From: Alphaproteobacteria bacterium
GTDB lineage: Bacteria > Pseudomonadota > Alphaproteobacteria > Rhizobiales > Xanthobacteraceae
DNA: 64,000 nucleotides
Reading direction: 5' to 3'
Assembly (NCBI GenBank): GCA_009781045.1
Contig: WQYW01000002.1
Coordinates: 1-64,000 of the forward strand
The translations under genes and the position numbers were made by a program. This document shows positions 51,292-61,554 of the stretch, in pieces (positions within the stretch are counted from its first letter, which is position 1; each line of letters opens with the position of its first letter). The notes under the pieces are model-generated. The model had not been told where the DNA came from. It searched no databases and worked only from the letters and a program-made list of their open reading frames with translations.

Positions 51292-53469
51292 ATGGATAGA
51301 GAGCCTCTCTGCCGTCTCCCCTTCGGCCTTTTCCGGGCCGCTTCCCTGGCGGCTCTGGCGCTCGCTGTCCTCACCGGCGCCACATCCGGCGAAGAGAGCG
51401 AACGCGGCAAGGACCATCCTCTGGTCGGGCGCTATGAGGGCTCGCAACTCACGACTTATCGCGCGCCCCGCTTTGACACCATCGCGCTCATCCGGGAGCC
51501 GCTGGCCGAGAACGACAGGGACGTCCACCTCCTGCAGCTGGAGGGCAGGGTCTCGTTCTATTATTACAAGCTGCCACCCAATCGCTCGACGCTGGAGGTC
51601 GCGCGCAATTTTGAGAGCAGCCTGAAAGCGAGCGGGCTCGAGATCGTCTTCAGCTGCGGCACCACGAACGGATCCTGCTACGTTGACCGGTCCCGCCGCA
51701 GCCCCGGCAGGCTCGATGCCTTTCTGGACAACCGCATCAGTCGCTGGCCGGAAAACGCTTCCCGCGAATCGAACAGCAACATCGGCAACGCCTGCAGCAG
51801 TGGCGACCCACGCTACCTGCTCGCCAGACGGGGTACGGGCAACGACGCCACCACGGTCAGCATTGCAGTCTGCGACGGCGGCTTCCAGGGTGCCTTCGTG
51901 ACGGTGGTCGAGGGGGCCCGGTCCGACGCCGACAAACTGAGCGATGCCGCAGCGCGTTCCGGGCGTCTCTCCGGCGAACCCGGAAGCGACCATCCGCTGG
52001 TCGGCCGCTACGAAGGGGCCCGCCTCACCACCTGGCGGCCCCCCCATTACGACGAAATCGCGCTTGTTCAGGAGCCGGTGAACGAGGACGACAAGGATGT
52101 CCGGCTGTTGCAGATCGAGGGCCGGGTCTCCTTCCTCTATTACAGGCTTCCCGCCGAACGCTCGACACTGGAGGTTCAGCGCAGCTACGAGGTCGGGCTC
52201 AAAGCCAGAGGGTTTGAAATCCTCTTCAGCTGTACCACGCTGGACGGATCCTGCTATGTCGACACCACGCGACACAGCACCGGCAGGCTCCTGTCGATCC
52301 TGGACAACCGCACCAGTCGCTGGCCGGAAAATGCTGCAGGCGAATCCGGCGGCAATATCGGCAACGCCTGCGGCGGCGGCGATCCGCGCTATGTGCTGGC
52401 GCGGCGGGGAAGCGGGAACGACACGGTCACGGTCAGTGTCGTGGTCTGTGACGCCGGCTACACCGGTGCCTTTGTCGCCGTGGTCGAAGGCACGCCGATG
52501 GATAGGGACAAGATCACCTTCACCCACGCCGCGGCGATGGCGCCGGGCGAACCCGGCCCCGACCACACCCTGGTGGGGCGCTATGAGGGCGCCAGGCTGA
52601 CGACCTGGCGTCCGCCCCGCTATGACGAGGTGGCTCTGATCCGGGAGCCGATCGCAGAAGAAGACCGCGACGTCCGTTTTGCCGAACTCGAAGGCGACGT
52701 CTCTTTCTACTACTATAAGATGCCGCCCGATCGCTCGACACTCGAGGTCGTACGCAGTTACGAACGCGCGCTGGCGGCAAAGGGCCTGACAATTGTCTTC
52801 GCCTGCAGCACAATCGACGCCTCCTGCTACATCGACAAATCGCGACGGAGCGCCGGCAGGCTTGAAACGGTGTTGAACAACGGCACGACGCGCTGGCCGG
52901 AAAACGCGTCCCGCGAATCGGGCAGCAATATCGGGAACTCCTGCAGCAGCGGCGATCCACGCTACCTGCTCGCAAAACAGGAAACCGCGAACGGAACGAA
53001 CTATGTCAGTATCGCGGTCTGTGACGGTGGTTACGAAGGGATTTTCGTGGCGGTGGTCAGGAGCCGGCCAATGGAGATCAACAAGGTCACCTTCGTGAAC
53101 GCGGCGGAAATGAAAAAGGTCCTCGCCAGCGCCGGGCGCATTGATCTTTTCGGCATCTTCTTCGACAGCGACAGGGATACGATCCGCCCGGATTCAAAGC
53201 CGACCCTGGACGAGATCGTCAAACTGATGAATGCAGATCCACAGCTTCATCTGCAGCTGGTCGGGCACAGCGATGCCAGCGAAGGCGATTCCGGGGATGG
53301 CGAGCTGTCGCGGCGGCGGGCCATGTCGGTGCTGCAAACCCTCAGCGAAGCCGGCATCGGGCGCGAACGCCTCACCGCCCGCGGTGCTGGCGCGTCCGAA
53401 CCGGTGGCACCTGACAGTTCCGAGGAAGGGCGAGCCAGGAACCGCCGGGTTGAGCTGGTCGGCATGTAG
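51292..53469 (+). CDS. OmpA-family protein with three tandem DUF4892-like domains
   Basis: Signal peptide; three ~192-aa repeats each beginning DHxLVGRYEGxxLTTxRxPxxDxxAL (51412, 51988, 52561); C-terminal OmpA domain LFGIFFDSDRDTIRPDSKPTLDEI...LVGHSDASEGDSGDGELSRRRAMSVLQTL...GAGASEPVAPD...NRRVEL. Confidence 0.9.
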   Translation: MDREPLCRLPFGLFRAASLAALALAVLTGATSGEESERGKDHPLVGRYEGSQLTTYRAPRFDTIALIREPLAENDRDVHLLQLEGRVSFYYYKLPPNRSTLEVARNFESSLKASGLEIVFSCGTTNGSCYVDRSRRSPGRLDAFLDNRISRWPENASRESNSNIGNACSSGDPRYLLARRGTGNDATTVSIAVCDGGFQGAFVTVVEGARSDADKLSDAAARSGRLSGEPGSDHPLVGRYEGARLTTWRPPHYDEIALVQEPVNEDDKDVRLLQIEGRVSFLYYRLPAERSTLEVQRSYEVGLKARGFEILFSCTTLDGSCYVDTTRHSTGRLLSILDNRTSRWPENAAGESGGNIGNACGGGDPRYVLARRGSGNDTVTVSVVVCDAGYTGAFVAVVEGTPMDRDKITFTHAAAMAPGEPGPDHTLVGRYEGARLTTWRPPRYDEVALIREPIAEEDRDVRFAELEGDVSFYYYKMPPDRSTLEVVRSYERALAAKGLTIVFACSTIDASCYIDKSRRSAGRLETVLNNGTTRWPENASRESGSNIGNSCSSGDPRYLLAKQETANGTNYVSIAVCDGGYEGIFVAVVRSRPMEINKVTFVNAAEMKKVLASAGRIDLFGIFFDSDRDTIRPDSKPTLDEIVKLMNADPQLHLQLVGHSDASEGDSGDGELSRRRAMSVLQTLSEAGIGRERLTARGAGASEPVAPDSSEEGRARNRRVELVGM

Positions 53470-53856
53470 CAGGCCGGGTGTTCGCTCCGGGGTCCGTTGT
53501 TTGAGGGGCGCTTGTTTAAGGGTTCTGGAGAAAACACGCAGCGCCCGAATTTAATTGTGACAAAAATCACCGGGCCGCAGCTTCTAGGCTGATGGAACGT
53601 TGGCGAGCCCCCGCCATCGCGGCCAAGACCCGTAATTTCAATGTGTTACACCCTTGCCGCGGGCGCGGCTGGCCCGCCCTTGGGCATTGAATCAAATCCG
53701 CACCGCGCAATTCTTGAGATCACTCCTTTATTTCGCCATGATTGCCGTTCGAAGATGAAAATCCTTCGATGGTGCCGATGGTGCCTGCGGGGAGCGTCAC
53801 GGGCGTGGCCGGCTTTACGGCACCGGATTTCGGGTCAGGACGGGCGGGCCAGAACT

Positions 53857-54498
53857 TTGAAAGCGAGAGTTGCCATTGTCGAGGATGACGCGGTGGTCGC
53901 CGCGCACGTCGGCCGTGGCATTGCCTGCCACGACCAGCTCCTGCTTGCCGCCACCGCCGCGACACTGGCCGAGGCACGCGCCCTGCTTGACGAAGACATT
54001 GATCTTTTCATCCTCGACCTCGGCCTGCCCGATGGCAACGGCATTGAGCTGATCGAGGAAATCCGCGCCCGTGATGAAGAGGTGCCGAAAATCCTCGTTC
54101 TCTCCATGTTCGGCGACCAGAACAGCGTGGTCTCGGCGGTGCTGGCGGGTGCCGACGGCTATCTGCTCAAGGACCTCGACACCCTCGATATCGGACGCCA
54201 GGCCGTCGACGCCCTCAACGGCGGCGCGCCGCTGTCGCCGAGCATCGCCGGCTATGTGCTGCGCCACCTGCGCCAGCAGCAGGCGCACGCCATCGACGAA
54301 GCGCCACCGCTGCTGTCGCCGCGCGAGATCGGACTTCTGCACCTGCTCGCCCGCGGCTGCAGCAACAAGCAGGCGGCGCGGGAGCTTTCACTTTCTCCGC
54401 ACACCATCGGCGACCATGTCAAATCGATTTACCGCAAGCTCGGAGTGAGCAGTCGGGGCGAGGCCGTGATGCGTGGCGTTCGCAGCGGCCTGTTATGA
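53857..54498 (+). CDS. LuxR/NarL-family response regulator
   Basis: REC domain VAIVEDDAVVAAH, LFILDLGLPDGNGIELIEEI, LLKDLD; HTH SPREIGLLHLLARGCSNKQAARELSLSPHTIGDHVKSIYRKLGV. TTG start inferred. Confidence 0.9.
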   Translation: MKARVAIVEDDAVVAAHVGRGIACHDQLLLAATAATLAEARALLDEDIDLFILDLGLPDGNGIELIEEIRARDEEVPKILVLSMFGDQNSVVSAVLAGADGYLLKDLDTLDIGRQAVDALNGGAPLSPSIAGYVLRHLRQQQAHAIDEAPPLLSPREIGLLHLLARGCSNKQAARELSLSPHTIGDHVKSIYRKLGVSSRGEAVMRGVRSGLL

Positions 54499-56213
54499 GA
54501 CTTGCTTTCGGGCGCTCCACCTGGAGTCGCGCCCTCACCATCGTGTTCGCCACCCAGGTCCTGTTCTGGAGCGCCTACGCGGTGATGTTCCTCAGCCTGC
54601 GGCCGCCGAGCGGGCTTGAGGCCGATCAGCTGACCAGCACCCGCAGCACTCCCGCCCCTGGCGACGGCCTCATGGGGGCCTTCGTATCCGGCCTGACGCG
54701 GGCCGCGGTGCTTCGCGTTGCCGGCTGGCAACCCACCGTGGTTTATCCCGGCCGGGTAAGCCTGCTGTTGCGCAGCCAGGGCACCGATTCGGCGACCGGA
54801 TGGTCTCTTGCCTGCCTCAAAGACCCCTGCGGCAAAACCAATCCGGTCTACGCGGGATCCTTCGCCCGCATGGAGGCGGCGGCCCGTCTGGAACGCTTCC
54901 AGCGTCACGACATCGTCTGGATCAACATCACTGTCGCCGCCGTCGTCGGCGTGGCCCTGCTCCTACTGCTGCCGATCAGCCGCTTCTCCCGTCTCCAGGC
55001 GATCACCGGCATTTTCCTCCTCATCGTCGCCACTGAAACCTGGATCTCGGGTTTCGGCGCAGCCCGCCTGACACAGTCCTGGTTCCCGGTGCTGCGCTAT
55101 GCTGCCCAGTTTCTGGTGTTCGCCTGGCTGGCGTTGATGATGAACGCCTTTGCCGGCTGGCGGGCGCGAGAGGCGATGGCGACGGCGGCGTGTTTTCTGG
55201 CTGCCCTCGCCACTTTCATCGCCGCCTTCCTGAGCCACGTCGATATCGCCAGTTTCGTCCGTCTCTTCCAGGGTGCCGCGCTCGCGCTCCTTTTCGGATA
55301 CGCTATTCTTGCCGCACTGCGTCTGTTTCGCACCACGCCCGGCCTCACCTTGCGCGACATGGCCCTGCTGCTGGTCGCTCTTGCCTTTATCGGCTTCGAT
55401 CTCTTCCTGCTGCTGCCGCGGCAGCACGGCCTGGCGCTGCGCTCCGTGCTCCTGTCCCCTCCGCTCCTGGTCTTTATCTTTCTCTTCGAGCTTGCGCTTC
55501 GCGGTCGCCGCCTCAATCAGGAGGTCGAGGCGGCGCGCAATGATCTGCAACGCCAGGTGCTGGAACAGGACGTCGATCTCGTGCACTCCTCCAACCTCCT
55601 GCGGCGTCAGGACCGCCTGCTCGCCGTCCACGAGGAACGCCAGCGCCTGCTGCGCGACATGCACGACGGCGCCGGCGGCCTGCTCACCCATCTGCTGCTC
55701 GACCTGCGTCAGAACCGGCTCACGCCTGCGCAAATCGAACTCGGTCTGCAATCGGCGGTCGATGATCTGCGCAACATCGCGAGCGCCATCGACGCCGACG
55801 ACGAGCCGATCGACGAAGCACTGGCCGCATTCAAGGAGCGCATCGCAGCCCGCCTGTCCCGCTCGACGATCGCCTTCACCTATGACTGCGCGCTGCCGGC
55901 CCCCGCACCCAGCATTGATGTGCGACGCCTCCTCAGTCTCTACCGGCTATTGCAGGAGGGCGTCACCAATGTGGTGCGCCATGCCGAGGCATCCGCCATC
56001 GATCTCAAGGTCGAGTCCAAAGGCGATGGTGTCATCGCCATCACACTGTCCGATAACGGCAAGGGATTCGATCCGGGCCGCGCCGGCAGTTCTCCAGGCG
56101 AGGGACGCGGCCTTGCCAACATGCGCCGCCGCGCCGAGCAGATCGGAGGAACCCTGCAGATCGACAGTACGCCGCAAGGCGGCACAGGGCTCGTCCTGAC
56201 TTTGACGGTATGA
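54495..56213 (+). CDS. NarX-type sensor histidine kinase (HisKA_3) with 7TM-like sensor
   Basis: RLLRDMHDGAGGLLTHLLLDLRQ H-box, ITLSDNGKGFDPG, GRGLANMRRRAEQIGGTLQID; overlaps the response regulator stop. Confidence 0.9.
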   Translation: MRLAFGRSTWSRALTIVFATQVLFWSAYAVMFLSLRPPSGLEADQLTSTRSTPAPGDGLMGAFVSGLTRAAVLRVAGWQPTVVYPGRVSLLLRSQGTDSATGWSLACLKDPCGKTNPVYAGSFARMEAAARLERFQRHDIVWINITVAAVVGVALLLLLPISRFSRLQAITGIFLLIVATETWISGFGAARLTQSWFPVLRYAAQFLVFAWLALMMNAFAGWRAREAMATAACFLAALATFIAAFLSHVDIASFVRLFQGAALALLFGYAILAALRLFRTTPGLTLRDMALLLVALAFIGFDLFLLLPRQHGLALRSVLLSPPLLVFIFLFELALRGRRLNQEVEAARNDLQRQVLEQDVDLVHSSNLLRRQDRLLAVHEERQRLLRDMHDGAGGLLTHLLLDLRQNRLTPAQIELGLQSAVDDLRNIASAIDADDEPIDEALAAFKERIAARLSRSTIAFTYDCALPAPAPSIDVRRLLSLYRLLQEGVTNVVRHAEASAIDLKVESKGDGVIAITLSDNGKGFDPGRAGSSPGEGRGLANMRRRAEQIGGTLQIDSTPQGGTGLVLTLTV

Positions 56214-56231
56214 GCAGATCGGAAACGTTTA

Positions 56232-56357
56232 GGGACCGTGGAAAAGTAACTGCTACAGCTTTATCCGAACAAATGACCCCGGAGCATGAGACAAGCCACA
56301 CTCTTCAGTTGCGCGTCACGCTACTGTTGTGCTGAGTTTTGGAGATGAAAATCTAGG
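56232..56357 (+). repeat. Orphan ISAzo13-like IS end
   Basis: TTA|GGGACCGTGGAAAAGTAACTGCTACAGC...GAGCATGAGACAAGCCACACTCTTCAGTTGCGCGTCACGCTACTG...GAGATGAAA matches the reverse complement of 18345-18467. Confidence 0.85.
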
Positions 56358-56716
56358 CTCTTCAGGTTTTTGTGTGGGTCATTTTTCGTAGTTGTGGAGC
56401 GATTCAGCCTATTGAAACCGGGCAATCCGGCGTTTATTGAGGGGCAAAATCTGGGACACGGTTTCATGGCAAAAAAGTCGATGAAGGGGCGACCTTGGTG
56501 GGAGGGTTTTTCCTGTAATTACTCACCCCCCCTTGCATTATACTTCATATTTTTCGACTGAGTAGGTCGTAGTACGCTCGTCAGGTGATAGGTCAGGCAA
56601 GTAGCAACGTGCCGGCGGCATAAACGCACTGATATTATTCACGATCTCGTCGGTTCCGCCGGTGATGATGCGCAGGCTGCTATCAATAAGATGCGGCTGG
56701 ATACGTCGGAACGCGC

Positions 56717-57987
56717 ATGTTTGACGGCGGAGAGATGACCACGGACGCCGGCGTTCTGTTGCTGAGGCAGGTTGATGCGAAGATTAACCTGTTCGACAGG
56801 GTTGCCGCCTGTTTTGCTGATGGACGACTTCAAGTTGCGGTAGAGTACAAAATCAAAGACATCGTCGCCCAACGGGTCTTGGGACTGACGTTAGGCTATG
56901 AGGATCTCAACGGTCATGAAAAGCTCCGCCATGATTTGGCACTCCAAGTCGCAGTCGATAAAACGACATCGCGGCGCGTGGATTGTGCACCTCTCGCGGG
57001 CAAGTCGACGTTGAACCGCCTTGAGCTTTCGAGTGAAATCGGGTCGCGCTACTGCAAGACGCCCCATGATCCAGTCAAATTTGAAAATCTGTTTGTCGAC
57101 CTATTCATCGAGGCCCATCAGCGCGCCCCAAAGAAAGTCATACTGGATCTTGATGCTACGGACGACAGGTTGCATGGCAATCAAGAGGGCAAATTCTTCC
57201 ACGGCTATTACCAGTGCTATTGCTATCTGCCTCTCTTGATGTTCTCGGGCAAGCACCTGCTGGCTGCGAAATTGAATTCGGCGGACGAGGATCCCGGGCT
57301 TCGAGCGATCGAAGAAGTCAAGCGCATCGTTGGACGGATCAGAGCGCGTTGGCCGAACGTTCGCATCATCGTTCGCGGTGATGGCGGCTTCTGCCGCAAC
57401 GAGTTGATCCAGTGGTGCGAGGAAAATGGGTCGACTATCTGTTAGGTCTTGCAAAGAATCCGCGGTTGATCGCCATGATTGGCCAGCAACTTCTAGCGGC
57501 GGCCAAAGAGCACGGCCAGACTGGTGAATCAGCCCGCCGTTTCGTATATTTCAAATATCGAACACGCAACACGTGGACAAGACTCCGCAGAGTTGTTGCC
57601 AAGGCGGAGTGGATAAAGCCATCCGACCCTGAACTCCGGACTTCCTCCGATCTCTACGAGAGCCTGTATTGTGCCCGTGGCGAAATGGAAAATCGGATTA
57701 AGGAATGTCAGCTCGATTTGTTTTCCGACAGGACATCCACCCACTACATCAGTTCGAACCAGCTGAGGCTCTGGTTCTCGGCGTTAGCCTATGTGCTCGT
57801 GGATACCCTTCGGCGCCTTGCGTTGGCGGGCACTCGCCTGGCCACATCAACATGCGGATCGATCCGATCGAAGCTATTGAAGATTGCGTCGCAGGTTCAG
57901 ATCAGTGTGCGGCGCATCAAATTCTCAATGGCTGAGGCATTTCCACATGCCGATGTCTTCGCCGCCGCCTGGGCTTCCCTCAGCTAG
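56717..57987 (+). pseudogene. IS1380-family transposase, split by a frameshift
   Basis: MFDGGEMTTDAGVLLLRQVDAKINLFDRVAACFADGR... DLDATDDRLHGNQEGKFFHGYYQCYCYLPLLMF (frame 2) then MVRGKWVDYLLGLAKNPRL... RNTWTRLRRVVAKAEW (frame 1) overlapping at 57412-57445. Confidence 0.85.
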
Positions 57988-58159
57988 GCGGCTGATCCAC
58001 CCTTGGCCCACTGGAGACTGAATTTTACCACATGAACATCGCATCGCCAATCAGCCTGCAGTCGCGGGCCCTTGGCGTTTGAGCGCTTGCCGCCTGAGGC
58101 TGCCAAGGTGCTCGGTGGAGCACCTTCGAAAAAATCGAAAAGGCCTGTGAGATATCCGG

Positions 58160-58469
58160 GCTAGAAGGTTGTCTAAATGGATCGGCCCTCTCTGTTGAGG
58201 GTGGACCCTATCGCTCCGGTGGAGCCCGCGCACAGATGCGGGTCGAGGCATCCTGGAAAGCTGACATTGAGAGCGATATAACCGTTAACACCAGCACAAC
58301 TGGTGCCGTTGGTTTCCAGGTAGGGAAAGACTATCTGATCTTTGTCCATAGCGAACCCAACGGCGAACGGACCACCATCGACATGGGCGACCGCCTATCA
58401 AAGGAAGCCGATGCTGCTTGGAACCGGCTGTGCCAGCATGGGAGGAATTCGCAGTTGCAACAAAATTGA
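58160..58469 (+). pseudogene. 5'-truncated TIMP/NTR-like gene fragment
   Basis: GSALSVEGGPYRSGGARAQMRVEASWKADIESDITVNTSTTGAVGFQVGKDYLIFVHSEPNGERTTIDMGDRLSKEADAAWNRLCQHGRNSQLQQN parallels residues ~45-140 of the 48538-48960 product; no signal peptide or N-terminal Cys. Confidence 0.8.
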
Positions 58470-59261
58470 CACGGACTGCGGATCCTGCCGATTCGGGAGC
58501 GATCCGGACTGCCGGACGCAACACGACGAGCCAACGCCGGTGTCGGTTCACCGTGCCATCCATAGGCTTCTGCGAAGTTCCGGGTAAGGCCCCGGCGGCA
58601 CGCATCGACCCGCTCCGCAACGAGCGCAGCTTCTGCGCCCGACCGATGACCGCGCGCTAATCTGTCCCAATTGCCGGAAAGCCTCGAAGCCGGTGGCCTT
58701 CGACCTTCGACAATCAAAAATTGATCGGACGCGGGTCGAAGTCGCCTCCGTGATCAATATGTGGAATTGGGAATTTTTTCATCGCATATCTCTCTCCAGC
58801 CTTCGGCGTTGAGCGCACCAATCCCCACGGCAGGCAGGCGAGCCGCATATCTGGCGGGATTCTGGTGAACATATTCACATACTGGGATCAAGCCCGATTG
58901 CGGCGGCCTTGTGTCTTTGCCGTGTTCTATTCGGGGTTGGAGAACTCTCCGGTGTTGCCGAACCTGCCTGCTCGGCCGAAACATGTCCCCGGTCTCTATT
59001 CCTCGCCAGTGCGGCTCGCCATAATGGGAGTTTGTCGCTTCACAGCCTGGTTCCATGGAAGGAACCGAACGATCCGGTTTCGGGTTCCATGATTAGTGGA
59101 AAGAGCCCCGAATTTCTTTACGATTTTCTCCCTAAAAACGAATTGCGCTTTGACCCATGACGGTAATAGTTCCACTCTTTCATTTAGCGACGAATCAGAG
59201 ATTCGAGTTTTGAGGTCAGGAGCAACTGCGTTGGCTTGCCGACGTACCGGTGAAATTGGCA

Positions 59262-59400
59262 TCCTTGGCTGAGGCAACAGGCCTTGCCATCAAGACGGAG
59301 GACGTGCCGATGTGCTTCATGCCCATCAGCATTTCCTTTAGCATGAAAAAAACCGGATGGGCTGGAATCTTTCCATCCGGGTCTTCGTAATGCTCTAGTC
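59262..59400 (-). repeat. Dispersed hairpin + mini-ORF element, copy 3
   Basis: Minus strand ACCCGGATGG-AAAGATTCCAG-CCCATCCGGTTT hairpin then AAAGGAAATGCTGATGGGCATGAAGCACATCGGCACG. Confidence 0.7.
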
Positions 59401-59407
59401 GCCTGAG

Positions 59408-59653
59408 TCATGGATATTGTGGGCAAAGCTTCCGCAATTTGACACCGGCGTCGTCGGTTGTGAATCGCCAATTTGCCTTGGCATGGTGTTGGTTGCGATA
59501 TTCCTGCCAGGCTGCGACCTCCCTGACCAATGTCGGCTTGTCTGGGAGGCGCCGGTCCAGACACTGTGCCGTCAGCACGGCGAGTTCGGATTCTGCCATG
59601 TCGAGCCAGCTGCCGTGCCTGGGGGTATAGTGCCATTCGAAGCGTTCCACCAA
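59408..59653 (-). pseudogene. IS630-family transposase C-terminal fragment
   Basis: ERFEWHYTPRHGSWLDMAESELAVLTAQCLDRRLPDKPTLVREVAAWQEYRNQHHAKANWRFTTDDAGVKLRKLCP is the characteristic IS630 C-terminus; N-terminal part absent. Confidence 0.85.
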
Positions 59654-59731
59654 GCGTCGCGCTTCGGCAGCGGGGAAAGCAACATAAAGAGATGCTGGCT
59701 TGTGAAGAATTCCTTTCTTCCGGCAGGACTG

Positions 59732-61303
59732 TCATCCGGCGAGCATCCGCCCCAGCATGTAACCTGACCCGGCTCCCGTACCAGCCCCCGGCCACGTCGC
59801 CGCTCCGCAGAGGTAAAGCCGACCAACCGGGGTGCGGTAGCGCGACCAGCCCACCACCGGACGGAAGAGAAAATTCTGATCGAGGCGGTGGCTCCCTGCA
59901 AGATTGTCGCCACCGATCAAGGAGGGATTTTCGCGCTCCAGATCGAGCGGTGAGAACACCGCGCGGCCGAGGATCCTGGCACGCAGCCCCGGCGCATAAT
60001 GCTCGAGCAGATCCAGCACGCGTTCACTATAGGGCTGTTTTGCCTCATCCCAGTGGGATGCCGCAATCTGCCCTGCGGCATCGCCTTTGATCTCTGCGGG
60101 CAGTACACGCACCTGCACCCACAAGGCCTGCTGACCCGCCGGCGCCCGGCCTGGATCGATGGCACTCGGCTGACCGACCACCAGCACTGGTTCGACCGGC
60201 AACAGGCCGCCCGCCGCTTCGGCATAGACCCGCGACATCATGGCAAGATCGGGCGCCAGATGGACATAGGCGAAACTCCGCAACGCTTCCCCGCCACGCC
60301 AGTCAAGCGGCCGGTTGAGCGCCAGATGGATCATCATGGTTCCCGGGCCCGGACGGATGCCGGCCACGCGTCGATTAAACAGGGCCGGCGTCGCCGTTTC
60401 CGGCAGCAGGCGGCCAAACACCAGCTGGGGATGGAGATTTGCAATCACCGCCCGCTTTGCCGCAATCCGCCTGCCGTCGGCGAGCTGCACGCCACTCGCG
60501 CGGCCGCACTCGGTCTCGATCGCCGCCACTTTCGCGTTCAGCCGCACCTCCACCCCTCCGGAGGAGAGAAGACTGCACATTGCCCGAATGATGGTATCGG
60601 CACCACCCTCCCCGATCACCATGCCGAAAGACTGGTTGGCCATCGATTCCAGATAGGGAAACAGCGCCCCGCCTGCAGTATCCGGCGTGAAGTCGAGATG
60701 CAGGCCCCAGGCCGCCATCAGGGTCTTGAGTTTGGCCGACTCAAAATGGGCATCGAGAAAATCCCGGGGGCTTGAAAGCAGCAACCGCGCGGTATCGGAA
60801 AGCCAGTTCAGGCCGCGCCGGCGCAGCGCCGTGAGCACGGCGCGGGCCGCAGCAAAAGACGGCATCGGCGCCCCGAGAAGGGCAAAAATATGCGGCGCAT
60901 CGGCACCAAAGCGCTCGACCATAGCGCGCCAGGCAACCGCGTCGCGCTCCGACACCGACCCGATCGCGGCCACCGTGGATTCGAGATCCGTCGACACCCC
61001 GAGATGGCTGTGGTCCCGGTAAACGGTGGCAAAGCAGTCGGTCGCGCCGACCAGCTTCAAACCATGGGCGGTCAGTTCATCCTTATACTGTGCGAAGAAA
61101 GGGGAGCCGGCAAACATCGACAGGTTCATCGCGCAGAGGTCGTGGCGAAAGCCCGGGCTGGTCACTTCGCAGGTCTTGACCGCGCCGCCGGCGCTTGCTG
61201 CCGCCTCCAGCACCACGACCGACCAGCCGCGCTTGCGCAAATGGATGGCGGCGGCAAGTCCGTTATGTCCCGAGCCGATGATGACCGCGTCAAACTGTTC
61301 CAT
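59732..61303 (-). CDS. NAD(P)/FAD-dependent oxidoreductase (phytoene desaturase-like)
   Basis: FDAVIIGSGHNGLAAAIHLRKRGWSVVVLEAAASAGGAVKT dinucleotide-binding motif; C-terminal GRLYLCGAATWPGAGTGAGSGYMLGRMLAG. Confidence 0.92.
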   Translation of the reverse strand: MEQFDAVIIGSGHNGLAAAIHLRKRGWSVVVLEAAASAGGAVKTCEVTSPGFRHDLCAMNLSMFAGSPFFAQYKDELTAHGLKLVGATDCFATVYRDHSHLGVSTDLESTVAAIGSVSERDAVAWRAMVERFGADAPHIFALLGAPMPSFAAARAVLTALRRRGLNWLSDTARLLLSSPRDFLDAHFESAKLKTLMAAWGLHLDFTPDTAGGALFPYLESMANQSFGMVIGEGGADTIIRAMCSLLSSGGVEVRLNAKVAAIETECGRASGVQLADGRRIAAKRAVIANLHPQLVFGRLLPETATPALFNRRVAGIRPGPGTMMIHLALNRPLDWRGGEALRSFAYVHLAPDLAMMSRVYAEAAGGLLPVEPVLVVGQPSAIDPGRAPAGQQALWVQVRVLPAEIKGDAAGQIAASHWDEAKQPYSERVLDLLEHYAPGLRARILGRAVFSPLDLERENPSLIGGDNLAGSHRLDQNFLFRPVVGWSRYRTPVGRLYLCGAATWPGAGTGAGSGYMLGRMLAG

Positions 61304-61554
61304 TTGTTCCCTCCGCGCACGAAACGCCAATCCGTGAGAACTTCGACCCCCCCCCGGGCGTAAAGGCCTCAAAAAAGACATCTCTTCGGCGATCCCGGCT
61401 CGTGCCAGTGCACTCTCAATCAATCGCACTGCCTGCCGAGACAAGACTACTACCCCTCAACAGGCCAGTATTTGCCAGCAAACCAGTCTTACGTCCATAG
61501 CGCACGCAACGAACTACGCTGCGGCCGATCCGTCGCAGTATCAAGGTGGTGCCA

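Noticed and set aside
51112-52566. 484-aa minus-strand ORF opposite the DUF4892-OmpA gene
   Set aside because: Shadow of a repeat-containing conserved gene.
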